Origin: Chrysochromulina tobinii
Lineage: Eukaryota; Haptophyta; Prymnesiales; Chrysochromulinaceae
DNA: 16,463 nucleotides
Reading direction: 5' to 3'
Assembly: GCA_001275005.1 (NCBI GenBank)
Contig: JWZX01000161.1
Location: forward strand, 1-16,463
Part shown: piece after piece, positions 1 through 6,589 of the stretch
How positions within the stretch are numbered: the first letter of the stretch is position 1
Layout of the letters: each line of letters begins with the position of its first letter
Notes under the pieces: model-generated
The model's database searches: none
What the model was told of the DNA's origin: nothing
The model's input: the letters and a program-made list of their open reading frames with translations, nothing else
Position numbers and translations under genes: made by a program

Positions 1-334
1 ATCCGACGGCGTGCTGCAGTCGGAAGCGGAATCACAACCGGCCTCTCAGGGGGAGGTGCGCGCACGGCGCGACAAGCGGAGCAGGGAGCCGGACGCGCCC
101 AGTCGCATGGCGACTGGGCCCCAGCGACAGCCGTACGGCGAGGGACCGGGGCGGAAGCGCAGCAGCCCACCCTCAATACATTCGCGCGGGCAAGGTCCGT
201 GAACGTGAGCTGGCCCTCCTTGGCCTCCTCCCTCACCACCTTGACACTCCCGCCCCTCTCCTCCTTCTGGTCGACCCTGTGTCTGTGTTCGTGCGCGGCA
301 CGCGAGTGTGTGTCCATGTGTGTGTGTGCCGCGC

Positions 335-392
335 TTTGCGCCCCCCACGATGGGTCTCCACGGGACCTGTGGCTGTGCGTCTCGCCGTGATG
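335..392 (+). repeat. Dispersed 5'-flank repeat, copy 1
   Basis: This segment aligns with 7869-7926 at roughly 80 percent identity by eye. Both copies contain TTT(G/T)CGCCCCCCACG, then GTCTCC, ACGGGACC and TCT..CCGTGA in the same order with one- or two-base gaps. Each lies upstream of an ATG on the same strand: 56 nt before 448 for this copy, 109 nt before 8035 for the other. It may be a shared promoter or UTR element, or a fragment of an interspersed repeat. Confidence 0.55.
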
Positions 393-400
393 GCCAATTA

Positions 401-418
401 ACGTGAACGTGAACGTGG
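401..418 (+). promoter_or_regulatory. GTGAAC repeat motif upstream of GT2-like gene
   Basis: The sequence ACGTGAACGTGAACGTGG is three phased ACGTG/GTGAAC units ending 30 nt before the ATG at 448. The same 15-base core, ACGTGAACGTGAACG, occurs at 6497-6511 in the intergenic space before the ATG at 6590, and a shorter GTGAACGTGA occurs near 199. The ACGTG cores resemble the G-box core bound by bZIP and bHLH factors in plants. Function here is inferred only from position and recurrence. Confidence 0.35.
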
Positions 419-447
419 TTTCATAATTTGATGTTTGGAGAGACACG

Positions 448-1731
448 ATGACGTCATGGATGACGTTTCACACGAGCCGCCTCGCCGTCTGCTCCCACCG
501 CGCGGCCTGCAGAGGCCGTTGGCGAAGACGCCGCGCCGCGTACCGTCCTCTTGCCCCGCCAGTCTTTGACGACGGCACGCTCGTTTGCTTCCTTGCAAGC
601 CACACCACATCCGCCGCGCGTGCTGAGCAACTCGGCTGGCTCCTCGACTCGGTTGCGGCACAGCAGCCGCAACCACCGCCCATGTACGTGAGCTGGTCGG
701 CGGCAGCGGAGGTGGAGCACGTTGTGCGCGAGACACTCGAGCGCGTGCGGTGGCCCGCTTTGCAACACGTCCACCAGCCGAAGAAACTGACGCAGTTCGA
801 GCACCTTCGCGAGCTCGTACGGAGAGTGCAGGCGGCGCAGGAACATGCGCCCGAGTGGGTGTACTTCACCGACGACGACGACCTCTGGTCGGAGCAGCGG
901 CATGCTCTCTTTGCGCGCTTCTGCCGCGATGCGGACGCGCGCGCCACGACCGTCGTGTGCACGCGCAAGGCACGGCCGGCGGGCAAGCGGGGGTCGTCGT
1001 CGTCGTGCATCCGGCACACGGCGGACGTACGAGCCGCGCTCGCGTCGGGCGAGGCACGCCTCACCGACCTGCACGCACTCGACCTGAATGTCGAATCATT
1101 CAACATGGATGAGTACTTTGACTACGCCGTCCGCTTCCGAGCGTTTGAGAGCTTCTTCATGCGTGCTCCGACTGTGGTCGTGCGTCACAAGCTATGTGAT
1201 CTCGCGTTCACCTCGGAGCTGCGGCGTGCCCAGCCGGTGCGCCGCGCGCCCGAGCTGGCCGATGAGTTCGTCTATTGGTACTCGCGACCCGAGGGCACGC
1301 CCTTTGCGATCGAGGGCACCGACGGCGGGGCGGCGGGCGCGAGCTCGAGTGTCGAGATTGACGAATTCGAGCGACAACTCGCGCGCGAGCACTGGCCCGA
1401 GATGGCGCGCGCTATGACGGGCACATTGGCTCCCGAGCAGTTCGACGAGCCAAGCCTCGCCTTCTTCTTCGGCGCGCTGCGCCAAGGCATTGAGCAGGAG
1501 CTCATCCAGTTGCGCGTCATTTCGGGCAGCCCCACGCGCGGAGCGTTCGAGGGTGCGTGCGTTCGCCAACTCGACCTTCTGCTTGCGGACAACCCGCTAC
1601 GCGGTACGGGCGAGGGCTTCGAGCGTATGCGTGCGGTGCTGCTCGCGGTGCTGCGTGGTCCCATTCTTCAACGACTCATGCGACTGCTCAGCTTTGACTT
1701 ACCCCGACGTAATGTGAGGGTTAAGCCGTAA
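448..1731 (+). CDS. GT-A fold glycosyltransferase, GT2-like
   Basis: Predicted 427-residue enzyme, probably transferring a sugar from a nucleotide-sugar donor. After a basic N-terminus lacking an obvious signal peptide (1-38), the GT-A pattern begins: a beta strand LVCFLASHT at 45-53 with a following helix, a second strand at 79-84, and PKKLTQFEHLRELV at 111-124. The acidic metal-binding segment is WVYFTDDDDLW at 137-147, where the DDDD run takes the place of the usual DxD. A conserved-looking C-terminal half follows (DEYFDYAVRFRAF from 221, RHKLCDLAF from 246, then helices to 427). The start is the first ATG, and the true N-terminus could lie nearer residue 35. The gene is intronless and convergent with the hydroxylase gene downstream. 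Assignment to a GT-A enzyme is fairly secure; family number, donor and acceptor cannot be read from the sequence. Golgi residence would need a membrane anchor that I do not see. Confidence 0.72.
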   Translation: MTSWMTFHTSRLAVCSHRAACRGRWRRRRAAYRPLAPPVFDDGTLVCFLASHTTSAARAEQLGWLLDSVAAQQPQPPPMYVSWSAAAEVEHVVRETLERVRWPALQHVHQPKKLTQFEHLRELVRRVQAAQEHAPEWVYFTDDDDLWSEQRHALFARFCRDADARATTVVCTRKARPAGKRGSSSSCIRHTADVRAALASGEARLTDLHALDLNVESFNMDEYFDYAVRFRAFESFFMRAPTVVVRHKLCDLAFTSELRRAQPVRRAPELADEFVYWYSRPEGTPFAIEGTDGGAAGASSSVEIDEFERQLAREHWPEMARAMTGTLAPEQFDEPSLAFFFGALRQGIEQELIQLRVISGSPTRGAFEGACVRQLDLLLADNPLRGTGEGFERMRAVLLAVLRGPILQRLMRLLSFDLPRRNVRVKP

Positions 1732-1753
1732 TGTGCAGGGTTCAAACCCCCTG
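1708..1753 (+). repeat. 19-20 nt tandem near-repeat and hairpin at GT2-like gene 3' end
   Basis: CGTAATGTGAGGGTTAAGC at 1708-1726 is followed directly by a diverged copy at 1727-1747 (CGTAATGTGCAGGGTTCAAAC). The second copy supplies the TAA stop at 1729-1731. Just after the stop, CAGGG (1736-1740) can pair with CCCTG (1749-1753) around an 8-nt loop. It may be a 3' UTR hairpin. It is not a tRNA (see rejected items). Confidence 0.4.
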
Positions 1754-2081
1754 AGGCGACCGAGGCGGGCGGACACCGAAAGCGGAGACCACCCCGGCCC
1801 ACGCCACGGCGTTTGAGGGCATTCCGTACGGTATGAGATAGACGCGACGTCTTGGCGTGCGTACACGCGGTCCGCGACACGACACGTCGGTTCCGACCGG
1901 CGGTTCCGGTTCCGAACTTCAAGTACGCTCTCGGACAGATGATGGTTACTTTTTTCGGTTTCGTCGAATTCGGCCCAACTTCGGTGCGCGTTTGACACAG
2001 CCCTTCATTTCTCAGAGCTACAACTAGCTGCCGCTACTTGTTGCACGGAACTCTCAACTCACGCGTCCCAAGACCCAACGA
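1732..2081. other. Convergent intergenic region
   Basis: About 350 bp separate the stop codons of two convergent genes, so this must hold both 3' UTRs. Apart from the hairpin at its left edge, I see an AT-richer patch around 1915-2010 and no persuasive open frame on either strand. No AATAAA polyadenylation signal is evident. Confidence 0.5.
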
Positions 2082-3656
2082 TCAGCTTGTCGGGCGTAGG
2101 AACGTGCGGCAGACCTCGTTCAGGTCACACATGACATGACTGATGCGCGCCGTCTCCTCGACGCCCTCGCCACCTCGACGCTCGCCTTTCGGCCTTGGGC
2201 GGCCGAGGACCCATTTTTGGAGCACGAGCTTGGGGATGGTGCCTGCACTTGGCGGAAGCCCTTCGTGAGCCGCGAGTGGGTCGCACCAGCCGTGCTCGTC
2301 GAGAGTCTCGAAGACGAGGAGACGACCAGCCCGGGGGTAGGCCTCGAGCCCCACCAATGGAAAGCTGGTCGCACCGCCCGCGGCTGGCGACGAGAGATAC
2401 AGCAGCGCGCTCACCGCCCGATCTGCTGCCTCGCTCTGCCTCCGCATCTCCGACCGCCCTCCGCCAAAATCCTCGCAGTCCGTGTGCAGCTGATAGGCGG
2501 AAGGGCTGCCCACGACGGCGCCGTTGCCCACGGATGGGGGCAGCGCGGCCGACGCCGACGCCGCTGAGTCTGGCGCTGGGTAGTATAGACCTTGCGATTC
2601 CGTCGTCCACCGGTATGCCTCGTCTACACTGTCACTCGTTGGTGTGCTGCCGCCTCCTCCGTGCGATGCCTCCTCGGTCGTCCGCGCCTCGCCCACGCCG
2701 CGCGCCGTATCGAGCACCACCTGCCTATTTTGGAGCGCCGCGTTGAGCGTCCCGCCCACGCCGAGTGCCGAAGCGATCGCACCATCGAGATGATCGATGG
2801 CCGAGGAGACCCCTCGGTTGAGGTACGAGATGGACCAGGAGGCGCTACCCACGCGCGCCGTGAGCGCCGGCGTGAGCGACGCGCACGGCGCGCCCGCTGG
2901 GCCGGCCGCCCACTGGGCCCGCCGCCCAGTGCTACCGGTCTCTGAATTAGCGAGCGCTTGCAATTCCGCAAGGAGCTCGCGGGCGTTCGGGTTGACGCAG
3001 ACTTTACGCGGCGAGCGCAGCGCGCGACGTACGCGCCCCTCGAGCTCTTGCGCCGCGGCCTCGATCAGAGCCGGCTCTGCAAAGTTGTCCACTGTCACCA
3101 CCAGCGGCCGCCGGCTGAGCACGCGCACCGACGCGTTCAATGCGCTCGTCACACCGTCCGAAGCGAGCTGTGCTGCCGCCTGGCCGACCCAACCGCCCAG
3201 CCGCGCGCGCTCAAGCATGCCAGTACTGAGAGGTGTCGCCTCGCGCCCTCTCGGCTTCTTGAACAGCGCACGCTGCGCCAGCCCGTCACCGTACGCCCTC
3301 GCAAGGCGAGACGCCTGCCCGTGCGAGGCATCGAACCGTTGAAGCTGGGCTTCGACTGACCGCCGCTCACTGGCCGGGAGCGTCGGCAGCGCAGCGACGG
3401 CGAGGGCCTTGAGAATGGCGATTTCAGCTTGCTGCAACCCCATTCTTGCCTCCAGGGATATGAGCTGCTGATACGCAGCGGACGCATCGCCGGCCAAGAG
3501 GGTCGCCAGCGCCGTGTGGAGGCTCGGTCCATGTGCCACTCGAAGCAAGAACCATGCGAGTGATGCGATGAAGGCAACGATCACGGCGGCTGCCAGCACG
3601 TACGTATGTGCGCTCGTGGCGGTGGTTGCGGTGCCTCGTTGTCGGCGTTTGCTCAT
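2082..3656 (-). CDS. Membrane-anchored prolyl 4-hydroxylase-like 2OG-Fe(II) oxygenase
   Basis: Predicted 524-residue enzyme, likely hydroxylating peptidyl proline with O2, 2-oxoglutarate and Fe(II) in the ER or Golgi lumen. It is read from the ATG at 3656; a GTG two codons upstream is ignored. A basic N-terminus and a hydrophobic span (about residues 18-39) suggest a type II anchor. A helical region follows, and the hydroxylase domain starts near 184 (PLVVTVDNFAEPALIEAA). The catalytic set is complete: the H-x-D iron ligands in YQLHTDCEDF (His391, Asp393), strand ALLYLSSPAAGGATSFP, the distal iron ligand in AAHEGLPPSAG (His464), and the downstream Lys476 that binds 2-oxoglutarate in this family, with LQKWV following. 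A low-complexity insert (about 320-380) lies before the HxD motif. It is divergent from the galactosyltransferase-like gene. Family assignment is firm; the substrate (collagen-like, HRGP-like or other) is inferred. Confidence 0.88.
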   Translation of the reverse strand: MSKRRQRGTATTATSAHTYVLAAAVIVAFIASLAWFLLRVAHGPSLHTALATLLAGDASAAYQQLISLEARMGLQQAEIAILKALAVAALPTLPASERRSVEAQLQRFDASHGQASRLARAYGDGLAQRALFKKPRGREATPLSTGMLERARLGGWVGQAAAQLASDGVTSALNASVRVLSRRPLVVTVDNFAEPALIEAAAQELEGRVRRALRSPRKVCVNPNARELLAELQALANSETGSTGRRAQWAAGPAGAPCASLTPALTARVGSASWSISYLNRGVSSAIDHLDGAIASALGVGGTLNAALQNRQVVLDTARGVGEARTTEEASHGGGGSTPTSDSVDEAYRWTTESQGLYYPAPDSAASASAALPPSVGNGAVVGSPSAYQLHTDCEDFGGGRSEMRRQSEAADRAVSALLYLSSPAAGGATSFPLVGLEAYPRAGRLLVFETLDEHGWCDPLAAHEGLPPSAGTIPKLVLQKWVLGRPRPKGERRGGEGVEETARISHVMCDLNEVCRTFLRPTS

Positions 3657-3879
3657 CCTCACGCAGCGTGGCGTCTGTCTAGGAGATTCATGAACAATCT
3701 TGCTCCGCGGGCGGGCCGGCTCCCCCCGGTTCCTTTCGCGGCTTGTGGGGGGTTTTCGCGAAGTTGATTAATTTCTCGGCGTGAGCGAACTCGCACCACA
3801 GGGGCTGTCTCGCCTCCGACGCCGCCGCACAGCAGCAGCAGCCGCCGCCGCACGAACAGGCCTGACTTCCGCGAGAGAA
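3657..3879. promoter_or_regulatory. Shared divergent promoter region between hydroxylase and GT31-like gene
   Basis: About 220 bp lie between two divergent ATGs, so both 5' flanks must be here unless an upstream exon exists. The segment around 3755-3777 is AT-rich (GAAGTTGATTAATTTCTC) within otherwise GC-rich DNA. On the plus strand, a 25-codon frame opens with ATG at 3690 and closes at a TGA at 3765-3767; it could be an upstream ORF or a missed first exon. The plus-strand frame of the GT31-like gene is open back to the TAA at 3769-3771 but has no ATG before 3880. Confidence 0.45.
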
Positions 3880-5220
3880 ATGTGCATCACTCAATTCGAC
3901 ACGCTCGGGTTACCAGGCTACACCTGCAGCGTCGAAGATGGCACTCCCGTGGCCGCGTCGATGAGCGCAGTCGATCCCACGCACCGCAGAGCAGGTCCCA
4001 TGGAGGCCTCGGCGCTCTCTTGGCGCGACGTGGCTGCTGGCACGATGTTCGTGGAAGGCGTGCTCAAGAACAACCCACCCGGCGGTCGGGCGTCCCTCGA
4101 GCGCGGCCTGCTTGAGCGTGCACAGTCGACTTGGATGCTGCAAGCGCCTGAGCTGGAGCTTCTCTTCATGACGAGCTGCGAGGCCGCCCTGGCCGCTCAT
4201 AATAGGGATAAGGATCAGCCAGCGCCGTCGTGGTGGGAGGTGGCGAAGCAGCGGCTGCAGCAGCGGCTGCAGCAGCCGACTGCACCCGCGCTGCCCAAGA
4301 TTCAGTGGCGGTGCTATGGCGGGCCGGAGACGCTCGGGAAGAGCCTATGGCGCAAGACCGGCGCGCTGCTCGCCACGCTGTACGCGCGCTTCCCGCAGAA
4401 GAGCTTCTATCTCAAGCTCGATTCAGACACGATGGTCTTCCCGCGCGCGCTGCTGCGCTTCCTGCAGGCACTCCACAGCAACAACCCGCGAGCTCGCCCT
4501 CTCTACTTTGGATCCAATCGCATCGCTTCCACAACGTACTTTGGACAAGATCGGTACGGCCTCTTCCTATCGGATCCATGGAAGGCACTCGAGGCGTCGA
4601 GGGCCGGGGCGAGCGCGTACACGCTCTCGGAGCACCGCCCTCTGAGTGCCGGCAGGCGACGAAAAGCGCTGGGAGGGGGCGCTGCCGAGAGCCCCTTGGG
4701 GTCCAATCACAAGGGCGTGTGCCAGAGCCGGAATGTGTCCTACGCTCAGGGCGGCGCGTACGGCTTCAGCCAGAGCGCGTTGCGCGCCCTCGTGGGGATC
4801 CAGACGCGGGGCGCCCTCGTGGGCACCCATAGAGGGGGCGCCGTTGCGGGCACCACCCAGGACACGCGCGAGCCTGGCACATCATGCCTTGAGGCCGTAG
4901 CGGCCGCGGTCGCTCAGTACCGAGGAAATGACACGCCTCTCCTCTTTGAGGACGAAGCCGTTGGGCTGTGCATGTACCTCCATCGCGTGCGCCTCGTCAC
5001 ATGCAGATGCTTCTATGATTGGGGCCCTTGCGATATCGCCGATCCCATGCGCGAGTGCAAGATCAACACGAAGGAGTCGACTCTGTGCAGGCTGCCGCTC
5101 ACGGTGCACAAGCTGCGCAGGCTCGAGTGGTACGATGGCTGGTGGGCCTTCCTCGCGCCGAGGGAGGCCCGGGCCCTCGCGCAGCTCGATGCGTACAATG
5201 CGGCGGCGCTCGCTGCTTGA
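3880..5220 (+). CDS. GT31-like beta-galactosyltransferase/Fringe-type glycosyltransferase
   Basis: Predicted 446-residue GT-A enzyme; the first ATG is at 3880, although the frame is open back to a GTG at 3781. Hallmarks (ATG numbering): a strand ELELLFMTSCE at about 91-101; KTGALLATLYARFPQKSFYLKLDSD, with the DxD metal and UDP-sugar site D181-S-D183; YFGSN at 209-213; the GGAYGFS glycine motif at about 291-297 that precedes the acceptor site in GT31; FEDEAVG at 356-362, equivalent to the (E/D)D-V-x-x-G motif with the likely catalytic acid; and VHKLRR near 409. An insert of about 60 residues between GGAYGFS and FEDEAVG contains a repeated GALVG unit. No signal anchor is visible, which is unusual for GT31, so a short 5' exon may be missing. 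GT31 includes the plant hydroxyproline O-galactosyltransferases, making the neighbouring hydroxylase suggestive. The exact donor and acceptor are unknown. Confidence 0.78.
   Translation: MCITQFDTLGLPGYTCSVEDGTPVAASMSAVDPTHRRAGPMEASALSWRDVAAGTMFVEGVLKNNPPGGRASLERGLLERAQSTWMLQAPELELLFMTSCEAALAAHNRDKDQPAPSWWEVAKQRLQQRLQQPTAPALPKIQWRCYGGPETLGKSLWRKTGALLATLYARFPQKSFYLKLDSDTMVFPRALLRFLQALHSNNPRARPLYFGSNRIASTTYFGQDRYGLFLSDPWKALEASRAGASAYTLSEHRPLSAGRRRKALGGGAAESPLGSNHKGVCQSRNVSYAQGGAYGFSQSALRALVGIQTRGALVGTHRGGAVAGTTQDTREPGTSCLEAVAAAVAQYRGNDTPLLFEDEAVGLCMYLHRVRLVTCRCFYDWGPCDIADPMRECKINTKESTLCRLPLTVHKLRRLEWYDGWWAFLAPREARALAQLDAYNAAALAA
4783..4854 (+). repeat. Tandem GALVG-type repeat inside GT31-like gene
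   Basis: Three diverged units encode RALVGIQTR, GALVGTHRG and GAVAGT within an insert between two conserved GT31 motifs. The DNA copies share GGCGCCCTCGTGGG-like cores with a period of about 27 nt. The position suggests a flexible surface loop expanded by slippage. Confidence 0.6.
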
Positions 5221-5539
5221 TGCGTGGTGGGCGGTTGGGTGGATTGTGGGGCGCGGAGCGTGGGTGGATCGAAAATGATCCAACTGAGGCGTACCGTGTA
5301 TGCAGTGAGGGGATGTGTGGTTTCACCACATGTACCCAGGCACGCGCGCATCACGTTCGGGTCGGTCCGTCCACCCTTTATCCACCCTTTGGGGGCGGGG
5401 CGGTCGTCCGTCGTGTGCTTAGGAATGTGTCCGGCCACCCAAGCACGAATTTTTCAGGAGAGATGCGCGCACTCGAGCTCACCTATCCTCATTAACTAAT
5501 TGGGAGAGATACGCGCTCTTCCGAGCTTACCTATCCTCA
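5221..5539. other. Convergent intergenic region with short repeats
   Basis: About 320 bp lie between two convergent stop codons. The left half is G-rich with GTGGG/TGGGTGGA strings. A TCCACCCTTT direct repeat sits near 5370-5390. The right end carries a 48-bp tandem duplication that runs into the ankyrin gene. No open frame here is convincing. Confidence 0.5.
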
Positions 5540-5578
5540 TTAGCTAATTGGGAGATTATTGGGAGAGATACGCGCTCT
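5474..5578. repeat. 48-bp tandem duplication at the ankyrin gene 3' end
   Basis: Unit 1 (5474-5519) and unit 2 (5522-5578) share CGAGCT(C/T)ACCTATCCTCATTA, then CTAATTGGGAGA and GATACGCGCTCT. Unit 2 carries an 11-bp internal duplication (ATTGGGAGATTATTGGGAGA). The ankyrin stop codon at 5540-5542 and its last 12 or so residues (ARISPNNLPIS) are encoded by unit 2, so the protein end was created or altered by the duplication. Confidence 0.8.
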
Positions 5579-6424
5579 CGTGCCAGTCTCGAGCTCAGCC
5601 TCGTGCTTGAGCTCCGCCGCCTCGTTCTCCTCGCCAGCCCTCGGCGTCTTTCCCGCCAAATTCTCGAGCACCATCTCGAGTACCGCGCGCAGCTCCTCTC
5701 GCGCGTCGTCCTCGAGAGAGCGGAGATCGACGTCGAGGAGCGCATACGCATGGTCACGTGGCTGCAGGCTCCTGGGCCCACTGGTGGCCACGCTGGTAGA
5801 AGCCGAGCTCGCCGCCCGCACTTGGGCCGCAGCATCCAAACCATCAGCGCTGTCGCTGTCGCTGTCGCTTCCGTCGATGTCGAGATGCGACTGGAGGTTG
5901 CCTAATGCAGACGCGTCCGCCGCATCGAACGGCCTCTGGCCGCGACCGGCGCCCGGTAAGTCTCTGCAGTCCTCGAGCAGCGCCGCGGCCTGCGCATGGC
6001 CAAGGGCTCGCGCGAAATCGGCCGCGGTCTTGCCATCAGGCCCCACCAGCCTAGGGTTCGCACCAGCCCGCAGAAGGGCACTGACGCAGGCGCTGTGGCC
6101 CATGGAGGCACAGAGATGCAGCGCCGAATTACCCCTACCATTGATGGCGTTGATGCAATCGGTGTCGCACTTCATTTCTAGGAGGAGCTGGACCACCCCG
6201 ATGTGACCTTCACCGCAAGCATGCATGAGTAGAGTGAAGCTGTGCTCGTCAGCTGATCGTGCCATTTGCGGTGACGCATTCAAGAGCATTCGCAACTCAT
6301 CAACTCTGCCAGCTTCGGCCAGAGCTGACGCCTCGGAGCTGAGTTTGCCGAATGTGGCCACATCTGACGCCTCGGTCAGCCTGACAGCCGCGGGTGCGCC
6401 GCGTCGGCGCGCAAAGAAGATCAT
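5540..6424 (-). CDS. Ankyrin-repeat protein with acidic C-terminal region
   Basis: Predicted 294-residue protein, a probable protein-interaction scaffold. The N-terminus is short and basic. Residues 29-58 look like a degenerate first repeat. Ankyrin repeats then run at about 62-92 (TLLMHACGEGHIGVVQLLLE), 98-127 (GNSALHLCASMGHSACVSALL, RAGANP) and 129-155 (DGKTAADFARALGHAQAAALL). The core TALHLA / G-H / V-x-x-LL-x-x-GA-(D/N)-P pattern is clear. Next come an Asp/Ser run around residues 183-195 (DIDGSDSDSDS) and a Glu-rich helical stretch (about 230-275) that could form a short coiled coil. There is no signal peptide or membrane segment, so it is probably cytosolic or nuclear. The start ATG at 6424 is divergent from the proline-rich gene across about 165 bp. 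The ankyrin assignment is firm; the partner and role are unknown. Confidence 0.85.
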   Translation of the reverse strand: MIFFARRRGAPAAVRLTEASDVATFGKLSSEASALAEAGRVDELRMLLNASPQMARSADEHSFTLLMHACGEGHIGVVQLLLEMKCDTDCINAINGRGNSALHLCASMGHSACVSALLRAGANPRLVGPDGKTAADFARALGHAQAAALLEDCRDLPGAGRGQRPFDAADASALGNLQSHLDIDGSDSDSDSADGLDAAAQVRAASSASTSVATSGPRSLQPRDHAYALLDVDLRSLEDDAREELRAVLEMVLENLAGKTPRAGEENEAAELKHEAELETGTRARISPNNLPIS

Positions 6425-6589
6425 CGTGTTCGGCGACAGTCATGTGATCACAGCTGTAGTGTAACTTTGCAAGTTTGTGCATCCTTTGGCTCACGTACGT
6501 GAACGTGAACGCGGCGTCTTGTTCCGCTGTGCACTTTCCTCCCGGGAGGTGCCGACTTCGAGGAGATTTTGAGAACAAGACCGAGAGTG
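6425..6589. promoter_or_regulatory. Divergent promoter region with GTGAAC repeat motif
   Basis: This 165-bp spacer separates divergent ATGs of the ankyrin and proline-rich plastid genes. At 6497-6511 it carries ACGTGAACGTGAACG, identical over 15 bases to the motif upstream of the GT2-like gene. It may serve both genes. Its regulatory role is inferred from recurrence and position. Confidence 0.4.

Larger units (their letters stand above)
1..447. other. 5' intergenic region with no supported gene
   Basis: Open frames exist on both strands here, but their products are Arg/Ser/Pro-rich, lack domains and look like GC-rich noise. The stretch from about 270 to 330 is rich in TG/GTG dinucleotides. 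The last 115 bases hold two elements also seen elsewhere in the window: a 58-bp element at 335-392 and a GTGAAC repeat at 401-418. Both lie just upstream of the ATG at 448, so this is probably the 5' flank or 5' UTR of the glycosyltransferase gene. I see no TATA box that I would defend. Confidence 0.5.

Noticed and set aside
46-348. Minus-strand frame of 100 codons near the left edge.
   Set aside because: Low-complexity Gly/Arg/His product with no domain; GC-rich DNA yields many such frames.
1735-1760. Possible tRNA: GGGTTCAAACCCC matches the B-box/T-loop consensus.
   Set aside because: The T-stem pairs only three of five bases, no A-box or anticodon arm can be placed 30-60 nt upstream, and no acceptor stem forms. 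Treated as a 3' hairpin instead.
2195-2746. Plus-strand frame of 183 codons opposite the hydroxylase gene.
   Set aside because: Arg/Pro/Ser-rich shadow of a gene with a complete catalytic motif set on the other strand.
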